Source of the DNA: Gottfriedia sp002574545
GTDB taxonomy: Bacteria; Bacillota; Bacilli; Bacillales; Bacillaceae_G
Length of the DNA: 64,000 nucleotides
NCBI GenBank assembly: GCA_052180195.1
Contig: CP197469.1
Reading direction: 5' to 3' (one strand)
The translations under genes were made by a program, and so were the position numbers. The notes beneath the pieces were generated by a model. The model searched no databases. It was not told the DNA's origin and was given only the letters and a program-made list of their open reading frames with translations. Below are positions 9,487 through 17,683 of this stretch, piece after piece (the first letter of the stretch is position 1; each line of letters opens with the position of its first letter).

Positions 9487-10121
9487 AAAAAAATATCGCA
9501 GCAAATTTATTAAGCATTGGGGCAGTAAGCCTTCAACCTGAAACTCCATTTACTTGGGCATCAGGAATCAAATCTCCAATTTATTGTGATAATCGCCTAA
9601 CTCTTGGCTATCCAGAAATTCGTAAAAATATTGCTAAAGGCTTAGTGGAATTAATTCAAACTAAATTTGGTAATGTAGATGTAATCGCAGGAACTGCAAC
9701 TGCTGGAATTCCACACGCAGCTTGGACGAGTGATTTAATGGAATTACCAATGGTTTATGTACGTAGCTCTGCAAAAGGCCACGGCAAAGGAAACCAAATC
9801 GAAGGACCAATTAAAACCGGACAAAAAGTAGTTGTAGTAGAAGATTTAATCTCTACTGGCGGCAGCGTAATCACATGTGTTGAAGCATTACGCGAAGCAG
9901 GCTGCGAAGTACTAGGAGTAGTCTCAATCTTCACATACAATCTACCAGCAGCAGTAGAGAAGTTTAGTGCAAATGACGTAACATACTATTCTCTAACAGA
10001 CTATGACACACTAGTTGAAGTAGCAAAAGAACAAGGTTCAATCGAAGCAGAACACGTAGCAAAACTAACTGCATGGAGAAAAAATCCACAAGATGCTAGT
10101 TGGATGACTGTTGAAGTTTAA
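9483..10121 (+). CDS. pyrE: Orotate phosphoribosyltransferase
   Basis: Transfers ribose phosphate from PRPP to orotate, making OMP. The start is the ATG after GGGAGGGCGTAACAAT; it overlaps the pyrF stop by 4 bp and gives a normal 212-aa enzyme beginning MKKNIAANLL. The PRPP-binding motif VVVVEDLISTGGS is present. It is the final gene of the operon and is followed within 15 bp by an intrinsic terminator. Confidence 0.98.
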   Translation: MKKNIAANLLSIGAVSLQPETPFTWASGIKSPIYCDNRLTLGYPEIRKNIAKGLVELIQTKFGNVDVIAGTATAGIPHAAWTSDLMELPMVYVRSSAKGHGKGNQIEGPIKTGQKVVVVEDLISTGGSVITCVEALREAGCEVLGVVSIFTYNLPAAVEKFSANDVTYYSLTDYDTLVEVAKEQGSIEAEHVAKLTAWRKNPQDASWMTVEV

Positions 10122-10134
10122 TACTTAGAGTAGG

Positions 10135-10164
10135 AAAGATGACTTTTTTGAGTCATCTTTTTTT
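10135..10164 (+). terminator. Intrinsic terminator of the pyr operon
   Basis: A stem AAAGATGACT pairing with AGTCATCTTT and a T-run directly after it lie just past the pyrE stop. This closes the pyrimidine operon. The 244 bases from here to the next gene show no convincing ORF or further structure. Confidence 0.9.
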
Positions 10165-10408
10165 GTGGAGAAAAAAATGATTGACGCAATAAAAATACGA
10201 AAAATGGCAATTAAATATAAGGAGAATCACAATTAAACACAGTAAAATCGAAAATATATATCATCTAAAAAGATTTTAGGAAGCATAAGAAATGAATAGC
10301 CCCTTCACCTTAAAGTTTCTAAAAACAAATTACTAGATAATGAATTAATAAGTTTGTGAACTATTCATACAATTGATTGAAGGACATTAAAAAATTGGAG
10401 GGGTATGA

Positions 10409-10954
10409 ATGTCAATCGGAAAACATTTTCTTTCGAATAGTTTAAAGGAATTCAAAGGGATAAAAAAGCTTGGTGATTGTTCGATGGATCAACTAAATAA
10501 TGACGAGTTACACATCAAACCTTCTAGTGAATCCAATAGTATATCCATCATTGTAAAGCATTTAAGCGGCAATATGATGTCTAGATGGACGGATTTTCTC
10601 ACGACAGATGGCGAAAAACCATGGCGAAATCGTGATGTTGAGTTTGAAGGAAAATACGAATCAAAGGATGAATTATTAGCAGATTGGAATAAAGGATGGA
10701 ATGTCGTATTTAACACGCTAGAAAGTCTACAAGAAGAAGATGCGTTAAAAACGATTAAAATACGTGGAGAAGATCATACCGTTTTACAAGCAATACAAAG
10801 ACAAATCAGTCATTACGGAAATCACATTGGTCAAATTGTTTATATTGCTAAGCTAATAAAAAATAAGGAATTTAAGAGTTTGAGTATCCCAAAAGGAAAA
10901 TCTCAAGAATTTTTAGAATACAAACTGAATGAATCAAAAAAATCTACGACTTAG
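10409..10954 (+). CDS. DUF1572 family protein (DinB/YfiT-like four-helix fold)
   Basis: The 181-aa protein matches by pattern the DUF1572 branch of the DinB-like superfamily found in Bacillus. Members fold as four-helix bundles and usually bind a divalent metal through three histidines. Candidate ligands are the His in IVKHLSGNM (about residue 50) and the two in ISHYGNHIGQI (about 132-136). Function is not established for this branch; thiol-transferase-like or damage-inducible roles are known only for relatives. A strong GGAGGGG site precedes the ATG. It appears monocistronic, with a terminator overlapping its stop codon. Confidence 0.8.
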   Translation: MSIGKHFLSNSLKEFKGIKKLGDCSMDQLNNDELHIKPSSESNSISIIVKHLSGNMMSRWTDFLTTDGEKPWRNRDVEFEGKYESKDELLADWNKGWNVVFNTLESLQEEDALKTIKIRGEDHTVLQAIQRQISHYGNHIGQIVYIAKLIKNKEFKSLSIPKGKSQEFLEYKLNESKKSTT

Positions 10955-10969
10955 GACGTAGATTTTTTT
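10936..10969 (+). terminator. Intrinsic terminator overlapping the DUF1572 stop codon
   Basis: A 13-bp A-rich stem (AAAAAAATCTACG with CGTAGATTTTTTT) whose loop contains the TAG stop codon of the upstream gene. The same stem core reappears in the terminator at 13339-13369. Confidence 0.85.
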
Positions 10970-11098
10970 ATCAAGGAAGTAGACTTTGATAGCTGTGAAG
11001 CAAACTTGACTCAAATAGCCGATTTTAAGGATTTTCGAAAAATAAGAAGTGTCACAAAAGAGTCTTAAATTAAGTGAATTTTGGTAAACTTTTCCTTG

Positions 11099-11104
11099 TA
11101 TAAT
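11099..11104 (+). promoter_or_regulatory. Candidate -10 box upstream of the YiiX-like hydrolase
   Basis: A perfect TATAAT lies about 105 bp before the start of the secreted hydrolase gene. No good TTGACA is seen at standard spacing, so this is only a candidate. The rest of the 240-bp gap shows no ORF. Confidence 0.3.
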
Positions 11105-11209
11105 ATTCTTGTATAGAATTGTGATAAATGATTCGACAGAGAAATTAGTATACTTCACATATCACTCTCTATTACAAATATAAAATAATTTGTAAAAGGA
11201 GACGGTAAA

Positions 11210-11932
11210 ATGAAAAAATTAATTGGAGTAAGTGTCTTATCTGCAAGTTTAGTCCTTTCTATCACACCTATTAGTTATGCTAACACAAACGATTTACCTT
11301 ATGTAAAAGAAATTTTAGCCTTACAACCAGATGTTACAGAAAAAGAATTGTTAAAAGACGTAGAATCCATTTCTGAAAACACTGGTGATACGCAAGAAAT
11401 TATATTGGAACAACTTTTTAGTGAGCTTAAACAAAACGAAACTCAGGGGTTATCAGAAAATTGAAAAGCTAGAGGGGGCAGTGGTGGTACTGTTTCTGTT
11501 GGAAAAGGAGTAAAAGGCCAGATTTACTATACTGCATCACAAACTGCTTATTTAAATCATGGACATGTAGGGATGTATTATAATACTGAAACTGTAGTTG
11601 AATCTGTACCAAAAGTGGGAGTTCGTAAACTAAATTACAAAAACAGACTAGTAGACAAAGGAAATGCACAAGTAAAATCCGTTAATACTACAACTGCAAA
11701 ACGAAATGCAGCTGCCGACTGGGCATACAGTCGAGTTGGTAAAGATGATTACACTTACAATTTTGCAACGAACCGTAAAACAGATCATTATGGTGCTAAA
11801 AATTGTGCAAAGTTAGTATGGTCTGCATATAAGTTAAAAGCAGATTTAGATTTAGATAAAGACAAAGGAAATGGTGTATATCCAAGAGATATTCGTGATT
11901 CGAAAGATACAACGCTAGTCCGTAAAATATAA
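11210..11932 (+). pseudogene. Secreted YiiX/permuted NlpC-P60-type cysteine hydrolase, interrupted by an in-frame TGA
   Basis: The first 84 codons encode a signal peptide (MKKLIGVSVLSASLVLSI..., likely cleaved after ISYA) and a short acidic region, then stop at TGA 11462-11464. The same frame continues open for 156 codons to 11932 and encodes the catalytic domain. Its order is the permuted one of YiiX/YaeF-like papain-fold amidases: His first, in NHGHVGMYY, then nucleophile Cys in KNCAKLVW. No other lesion is seen, so a single nonsense change (for example TGG to TGA), readthrough or a sequencing error are all possible. An internal ATG at 11573 would start after the catalytic His and has no good ribosome site. 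Family relatives act on cell-wall or lipid amide bonds; the substrate here is unknown. Confidence 0.75.
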
Positions 11933-11988
11933 AATTTTAAGTTGAACAGTTTGATTTATTGCCTTTTAGTAAAGTTTAGGAGAAAAAA

Positions 11989-13194
11989 ATGAAAAGAAAG
12001 TATAAATATATCATACTATTTCTAGCTTCCTTACTTGTTATTTACAGTTGTTATTTTATTGTTAATAAGATTAGAGTTTCTCCATTTATCCTAAAAGAGG
12101 AGACCATTCGAAAGAATAACTTTTTAGATGATAAACAAGCCGTCTTATATTATTCTTCTACAGCGGACCAAGATATGGATGATAGAGGGATTAGTATTGT
12201 GATCTTTGTTGATAATGACGGTGTAGCTAGAGGTTATAAAATGAAAGGATTAGAACTTGGTAGTGTTGGGGTAGGTGAAACTGGCCTTTTATTAGAAGAT
12301 AAAGAAACGCTACGATTAATTGGGAATAAATATAAAGAAGTTAAAATGAAGTATCAACATACGGGAGAACAAACGGGATATTTAAAAAATCTAAATCTCT
12401 ATTTTACTATTTTTAATTCAGGTTTTGTAAAAAATGGTTATGCTTCAAATGTATTATATGGAAATGAGAAAGGATTTAAAAAAGGAAATATACCCCATTA
12501 TATTTCTACATCAGGTGTAGATAAAAATGAAATACTAATTTTAACAGAAGATATTGAGAAAAATACTCGTCATTTACGGAAAGTTAGTTTCGACGACAAC
12601 AAACTAAAAATAAAAGATTTAACCGAGCTAAAAAAACGATCTGGTTATGACAGCTACGGTCCTAGTTCACAGATTATTAGTGATGAAAATTATTACTACA
12701 TGGTACTTGGGGAAAGTAAACAAGAGAATTTGAAAGATGAGAATGAAGTACTATTGCGAATTAATAAGAAAACATTAAAGCAAGATTTAATCACTCTTGT
12801 TTCCTATAAAAATAAAACCAGCAATCAATTGACCGCAACAATTCCTTACAGTCCAGATGATTCGATTTATCTTTATGGAAAAGAGCTTTTCTTTGCAAAT
12901 GGATTAGGTGAAGTTTACACAATGGACACTACTAGTAATCTAGTGAAAAAGAAATTTACAATTGAAAATCCACGAAAAGGGCCATATCGCTATGGAGAGC
13001 AAACATATTTCAAAAATGATTCAATGTTTGTTGTAAGGTATGATTCAAAAAAGAAAGTTAAATATTATATTGAGCAATATTCTCTGGAAACTGGCAAAAA
13101 AACAAATGTAGTTCAAATGAAAGGAGTAGAGGAAATATTGTCATCAGTAAAAGGGAAATCCGTTCATGCATACGATTTTAAAATATTACATTGA
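11989..13194 (+). CDS. Unrecognised membrane-anchored extracellular protein
   Basis: I do not recognise this 401-aa protein. It starts with a lysine-rich tip and one hydrophobic segment (about residues 6-26) that should anchor it in the membrane with the rest outside. A Cys in LVIYSC lies in this segment, but the sequence before it is a poor lipobox. The remainder is rich in Lys, Tyr, Asn and Gly, with repeated short beta-strand-like stretches such as EVLLRINKKTLKQ, FFANGLGEVYTMD and YIEQYSLETGK, suggesting a beta-propeller-like fold; that is an inference. A clear AGGAG site precedes it, 56 bp after the broken hydrolase gene, so the two may share a transcript. Confidence 0.7.
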   Translation: MKRKYKYIILFLASLLVIYSCYFIVNKIRVSPFILKEETIRKNNFLDDKQAVLYYSSTADQDMDDRGISIVIFVDNDGVARGYKMKGLELGSVGVGETGLLLEDKETLRLIGNKYKEVKMKYQHTGEQTGYLKNLNLYFTIFNSGFVKNGYASNVLYGNEKGFKKGNIPHYISTSGVDKNEILILTEDIEKNTRHLRKVSFDDNKLKIKDLTELKKRSGYDSYGPSSQIISDENYYYMVLGESKQENLKDENEVLLRINKKTLKQDLITLVSYKNKTSNQLTATIPYSPDDSIYLYGKELFFANGLGEVYTMDTTSNLVKKKFTIENPRKGPYRYGEQTYFKNDSMFVVRYDSKKKVKYYIEQYSLETGKKTNVVQMKGVEEILSSVKGKSVHAYDFKILH

Positions 13195-13623
13195 TATTGA
13201 TCAAACTGCTGATGAATTTCTCTGCAAAATCACCCAATATAATAAAATATTATCTACCCTCAATATTAGCGCCAATTTTGTATTTTATTTGGGGCAGGGA
13301 CGATACTTATAGCTTGTAAATATAGATAGCTACTTCTTAAAATCTACGACTAATGTTGTAGATTTTTTTATGCTTATTCAGTCAAATCGTGTAAAAAAAT
13401 TCAATCAATATAATGAAGAAATCGATTAATTGAAAGATTAGAATATATCTTGAGATTGGTTAAAGGGATAATGAGGAACTTTCGGGATTTTTTATTCAAC
13501 ATAAATAGAAAAAATATCTCGGAAAATCCATTTATACAATTACTTTAATCCTGGTAAAAATTTTAATAGTGAAAATAGTTCGAAAATATTGTAAAATGTT
13601 ACAGGTTAGGGGGATGGCAATAG
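13195..13623 (+). other. Gene-free stretch of about 430 bp
   Basis: No supportable ORF lies here. The only structure I can see is the terminator at 13339-13369. The second half is very AT-rich and should contain the promoter for the ABC exporter operon, but no clear -35/-10 pair stands out. A TAAAAT box sits about 30 bp before the exporter start. Confidence 0.6.
13339..13369 (+). terminator. Intrinsic terminator after the unrecognised membrane protein
   Basis: A 12-bp stem AAAATCTACGAC / GTTGTAGATTTT (one G-U pair) with a TAAT loop and a T-run. The left arm is identical at its core to the terminator at 10936-10969. Confidence 0.8.
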
Positions 13624-15363
13624 ATGAAAATTTTAATCGAAACAGTTAAGCATTTTAAACCGTATTGGAAAGTATTTTTGATTGCTTTTGCATGTTCATT
13701 AATTGCTGGCGCATTTGCGATTATTCCGCCGATTTTGACTGGTAAATTGGTCGATGAGATTGTTGGTGGTCCTGATTCGAAAATGATTTTTTATTTAATT
13801 TTAGGGATTATGCTTTCATTCTTATTTAAGGTTGGTTTTGAATCATTACAAGAATTTATTCAAGTGAAAATTGGTTTAGATGTCATTACAGATATGCAAT
13901 TACGTGCTTTTACAAAGCTTCAAAAAGCACCGATGACGTTTTTTTCGACAACACCACGAGGGGATATGTTATATCGGCTAACACATGATGTAGAGTCTGT
14001 TCAAAACTTGAATAATACAGTTATACCCCGTTTTATTCAACAAGTAATTGCGGCAATTGCAGCATTTATAGCGGTGTTTCCTTTATATTGGCCAGCTGCT
14101 GTAGTCATGCTTATTGTATTTGCGATTTATTTAGTTCCTTCTTTTTTAATTGGTAAAAAAGTAAGAATAATGGGCGCTATAGCTCGTGATATGAGTGCTG
14201 ATTTATATAATCACACTCAAGAAAGTATCGAATCTGTTCGTTTAGTGCGAACGTTTCAAACACAGGATAAAGAAAATAAAAAATTAGAAGATAAGCTGTC
14301 TGTATGGAAAAGATTTGCCATTCGTTTGGCTTTAATTGGGAAGGTTAATTGGCGTTTAGGAAATGTGTTTAATAATGGTGCACCAGGGGTCATTATGTTA
14401 ATTGGTGGATATTCGATCTGGCAACATGAAATTTCAGTTGGTACGTTAATTGCTGTTCTAGGTTTTATTCCGACAATGTTTATGCCTGTTCGCTCGTTAG
14501 CTGAAAACGCATTAACAATTCAACAAGCAATTCCTGCACTTGAAAGAATATATGAGTACTTTGACCTACCAGCAGAACAACCTGATGATTTACCAAAATT
14601 TGGAGTAGTGAAAGGTGATCTAGAAGTTAAAAATATTCGATTTACTTATCCAAATTCAACGGAAGAAGTCTTAAAAGATGTTTCATTTTCAATTAAAGCA
14701 GGTCAGCATATTGGGATTGTTGGTTCAAGCGGTGGGGGAAAAAGTACTTTAATTCAGTTATTACTCGGCCTATACCAGCCTTCATCAGGATCGATTTTTG
14801 TTGATGGTAAAGATTTATCAGCTCATGATTATCAATCATTACGCCAAAATATTGGTGTTGTTTCACAAGAAACATTTCTATTAAATAGTACATTAAAGCA
14901 AAATTTACTATATGCTAAACCGAATGCAACTGATGAAGAACTTGGGCTTGCAGTTGAAGCTGCGGACTTATCTGATTTAGTTGATTCACTTCAAGATGGT
15001 TTTGAAACGATTGTTGGTGAAAGAGGATTGAAATTATCTGGTGGTCAAAGACAACGAGTAGCACTTGCAAGAGCAATATTACGTCATCCTCCAGTATTAA
15101 TTTTCGATGAGGCTACATCATCATTAGATGGAGAAACAGAGGAAAAAGTACAATCTTCACTTGAAAAGTTAATACCAGGTCGTACAACCATTACGATCGC
15201 CCATCGACTTGTAACTGTTAAAGATGCTGATTGTATTTTGTTATTAGATAAAGGTCGTATTGCTGAACAAGGCACTCATGAAGAATTATTATCATTGAAA
15301 GGTCAGTACTATCAACTATATATGGCTCAATACAGTGAACTAGAAAAGGAGAGTGCTGTATGA
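13624..15363 (+). CDS. ABC exporter half-transporter (TMD-NBD), first subunit
   Basis: The 579-aa protein has six predicted membrane segments in residues 1-320, then a nucleotide-binding domain with Walker A GSSGGGKST (about 370), signature LSGGQRQR, Walker B VLIFDEATSSLD and H-loop IAHR. All catalytic residues including the Walker B Glu are present. Exporters of this type move drugs, lipids or peptides out of the cell; the substrate cannot be told from sequence. It overlaps the second half-transporter by 4 bp, suggesting a heterodimer like YfiB-YfiC or YheI-YheH of B. subtilis. The ATG follows TTAGGGGGATGG. Confidence 0.93.
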   Translation: MKILIETVKHFKPYWKVFLIAFACSLIAGAFAIIPPILTGKLVDEIVGGPDSKMIFYLILGIMLSFLFKVGFESLQEFIQVKIGLDVITDMQLRAFTKLQKAPMTFFSTTPRGDMLYRLTHDVESVQNLNNTVIPRFIQQVIAAIAAFIAVFPLYWPAAVVMLIVFAIYLVPSFLIGKKVRIMGAIARDMSADLYNHTQESIESVRLVRTFQTQDKENKKLEDKLSVWKRFAIRLALIGKVNWRLGNVFNNGAPGVIMLIGGYSIWQHEISVGTLIAVLGFIPTMFMPVRSLAENALTIQQAIPALERIYEYFDLPAEQPDDLPKFGVVKGDLEVKNIRFTYPNSTEEVLKDVSFSIKAGQHIGIVGSSGGGKSTLIQLLLGLYQPSSGSIFVDGKDLSAHDYQSLRQNIGVVSQETFLLNSTLKQNLLYAKPNATDEELGLAVEAADLSDLVDSLQDGFETIVGERGLKLSGGQRQRVALARAILRHPPVLIFDEATSSLDGETEEKVQSSLEKLIPGRTTITIAHRLVTVKDADCILLLDKGRIAEQGTHEELLSLKGQYYQLYMAQYSELEKESAV

Positions 15364-17135
15364 TGCAGAAAAATACTAAAAAAATAGGCGATGGAAAAAG
15401 AGTCATAAATTTTCTCAAGCCTCATAAAAAATGGGTATTTGCAGATTCATTTGTAATTGCTTTAAGTCAAGTTTGTGCAGCATTAATACCAACACTCGGA
15501 ACGGGTTGGTTAATTGATCATATACTCCCAAATCATGACAATGCATTATTATGGGGATTAATGTGGTTGCTTGTTATTGCTGCAATTCTTGATTTAATTT
15601 TAATGGTCATTGATGAGTATTTTTGTCATCATATTGCTAAATCCGTTACAAACTGGCAAAAATTACGTTTATTTAAGCACTTGCAAATTTTACCTTATTC
15701 ATACTTTCATCAATCAAAATCTGGTGAATTATTAGCACGAGTATCTGATGATCCAGATACACTGCATAATTTTTTAGCATGGGAAGGCTCTACTTTTATG
15801 GCTTCTGTACAAGGCGTATTTATCTATAGTATTGTCTTACTTTGGATTAATCCGTATTTAATGATTACTAGTGTTGTTTTAGGTGTTTTATTTTACTTAA
15901 CTTCTAATAAAGTAGGAGCTCGTACTAGAATTGCTTCAGCTAAAGCTAGAAATGAAGCGTCACGGTATTTAGAAAGATTACGTGAATCAGTAACAGGGAT
16001 TCAACTTTCAAGAATACTAGGGGCAACGGATTATGAAATTCAAAGTGTTGCCGATATCCGTAAATCATTTATGAAGGAATCAATCATCGAATTAAAAGCA
16101 AGAATGCAATCAATTGTCGTAATTGGTAGCTATAATGGATTTGCTTTAGCAGCTGTCTATTTTATAAGTGTTTTACTAATTTCAAATGATCAAATTACAA
16201 CGGGACAAATGTATACGGCTGGGGGACTGGTAACGATTGCGGCTAATGAAATTCAAAGAATGCTTAGAAACTGGCTATCAGTACGTAGAACTGGTCCAGC
16301 ATTAGATCGCTCTGAAAAATTGTTAGCTGAAAAAGTTTCAGAGTTTGAAGTACAAGAAGGTGAAAAATTAACCTCGGTTAACGGGTTAATTGAATTTAAA
16401 GATGTTAAATTTGCGTATCCAACGAAGGAAGAATTTGTGTTAAATGGATTGTCATTTCATGTGAAACCAGGGGAAGCGGTTGCTGTAGTAGGACCAAGTG
16501 GTGCTGGAAAGTCAACAATTGTAGATTTATTATTAGGTTTCTATCCGTTAAATGATGGAATAATAGAAATAGATGGATTACCAATTGAAAAAGCAAATGC
16601 AAAATGGATTAGAGATTCCATCTCATTTGTTTCACAAGATGTCCAGTTAAGAAATGGTAGTTTAGCAGATAATATTCGTATAGGAAATGAATTGGTGACA
16701 GACGATGAAATGATTAATGCGCTAAAAGATAGTGGATTATCAGACTTTCTAGATTCATTACCAGAAGGGCTAGATTCATCAATTGGTGAGCGTGGGGCAC
16801 TATTATCTGGTGGTCAAAAACAAAGATTATCTTTAGCAAGAGCTTTAGTGAAAAACTCTCCTATTCTAATTTTGGATGAAGCAAGTTCCGCTTTAGATCC
16901 GATTACAGAGTTGCAAATAAATGAAGCAATTCAACAGCGAAAATCAAAACAATCTGTCATCGTAATTTCACATCGATTATCTACCGTATTAACTGCTGAT
17001 CGAATCGTTGTACTAGAAAATGGTAAAGTAGTAGAAGAAGGTACGCATCATTCTTTATTAGAAAAAGATGGCGTTTATTCAAGATTATTTAAAAGAGAAG
17101 CCGAAACTGGTGAAAATGTAATTAGTGTATCGTAA
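15360..17135 (+). CDS. ABC exporter half-transporter (TMD-NBD), second subunit
   Basis: The 591-aa partner of the upstream exporter has the same membrane-plus-ATPase layout: Walker A GPSGAGKST near residue 380, signature LSGGQKQR, Walker B ILILDEASSALD and H-loop ISHR. In many heterodimeric exporters one ATP site is degenerate, but here both chains look consensus, so each could also homodimerise. The start ATGATG follows AAAAGGAGAG and overlaps the stop of the upstream gene. A GNAT acetyltransferase follows 23 bp later and probably belongs to the same transcript. Confidence 0.93.
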   Translation: MMQKNTKKIGDGKRVINFLKPHKKWVFADSFVIALSQVCAALIPTLGTGWLIDHILPNHDNALLWGLMWLLVIAAILDLILMVIDEYFCHHIAKSVTNWQKLRLFKHLQILPYSYFHQSKSGELLARVSDDPDTLHNFLAWEGSTFMASVQGVFIYSIVLLWINPYLMITSVVLGVLFYLTSNKVGARTRIASAKARNEASRYLERLRESVTGIQLSRILGATDYEIQSVADIRKSFMKESIIELKARMQSIVVIGSYNGFALAAVYFISVLLISNDQITTGQMYTAGGLVTIAANEIQRMLRNWLSVRRTGPALDRSEKLLAEKVSEFEVQEGEKLTSVNGLIEFKDVKFAYPTKEEFVLNGLSFHVKPGEAVAVVGPSGAGKSTIVDLLLGFYPLNDGIIEIDGLPIEKANAKWIRDSISFVSQDVQLRNGSLADNIRIGNELVTDDEMINALKDSGLSDFLDSLPEGLDSSIGERGALLSGGQKQRLSLARALVKNSPILILDEASSALDPITELQINEAIQQRKSKQSVIVISHRLSTVLTADRIVVLENGKVVEEGTHHSLLEKDGVYSRLFKREAETGENVISVS

Positions 17136-17158
17136 ACAAATTAAATAGGAGTGTTAAA

Positions 17159-17593
17159 ATGGCTAATATTTCAATAAAGCTTTACGAAACAAAAGATGAG
17201 TTAAGAAAAGGCTTTGAAGTATTAAAACAACTTCGTACCCACTTAAACGAAGAATCGTTTTTTAATTTGTATGAAGAAATGCAAAAACAAGGATATCATT
17301 TATTTGCGTTAGAAGATCAAGGAGTAACGGTTGCAGTCGCTGGAGTTAGTATAATAACAAATTTCTATAATGGTAAACATGTATTTGTTTATGATTTAGT
17401 GACGGATGAGAGTAAACGCTCAAATGGTTACGGTAAGAAATTACTTGATTTTATTTCTGATTTTGGAAAAAGAAATGACTGTCAATTAGTTACACTACAA
17501 TCCGGTGTCCAAAGAATTAATGCGCATCGTTTTTATGAACATAAAATGGAGTATAAAAAGCTTTCTTATTCTTTTAGTAAAGATATTGAATAA
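17159..17593 (+). CDS. GNAT family N-acetyltransferase
   Basis: The 144-aa protein has the GNAT fold pattern. An N-terminal region (KQLRTHLNEESF) is followed by the acetyl-CoA pyrophosphate-binding motif A as VTDESKRSNGYGKKLL near residue 85 and a C-terminal AHRFYEHKMEYKK segment typical of motif B. The acceptor substrate is unknown. Its closeness to the exporter pair hints at a shared role such as resistance by modification plus export, which is speculative. The ATG follows TAGGAGTGTTAAA. Confidence 0.85.
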   Translation: MANISIKLYETKDELRKGFEVLKQLRTHLNEESFFNLYEEMQKQGYHLFALEDQGVTVAVAGVSIITNFYNGKHVFVYDLVTDESKRSNGYGKKLLDFISDFGKRNDCQLVTLQSGVQRINAHRFYEHKMEYKKLSYSFSKDIE

Positions 17594-17631
17594 TCATAAA
17601 AAGCCCTAATTATTTTTAGGGTTTTTTATGA
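17594..17631. terminator. Bidirectional terminator between GNAT and maltogenic amylase genes
   Basis: A long near-perfect inverted repeat (TCATAAAAAGCCCTAA with TTAGGGTTTTTTATGA). It is A-rich on the left and T-rich on the right, so it can terminate both the plus-strand acetyltransferase transcript and the minus-strand amylase transcript that converge here. Confidence 0.85.
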
Positions 17632-17683
17632 TTTAGTTTTGATATTTCAATAGAAAAAGATCTCAAAGACATCTTTTCTTATT

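Noticed and set aside
10165..10408. A small gene in the pyrE to DUF1572 gap
   Set aside because: An AGGAG occurs near 10220 but is not followed by a start codon with an open frame. I see nothing coding in this gap.
11462..11500. Selenocysteine insertion at the in-frame TGA
   Set aside because: No hairpin of bacterial SECIS type follows the TGA, and relatives of this family use cysteine, not selenocysteine, at the active site, which is elsewhere in the protein.
11573..11932. A separate small gene starting at the internal ATG of the hydrolase
   Set aside because: It is in the same frame as the upstream part, begins after the catalytic His and has no suitably spaced ribosome site, so it is the downstream half of one interrupted gene.
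13624..17593. The exporter pair plus acetyltransferase as a bacteriocin or natural-product cluster
   Set aside because: No precursor peptide, modification enzyme or peptidase domain is present. These are ordinary ABC-B type exporters, and nothing indicates the substrate.
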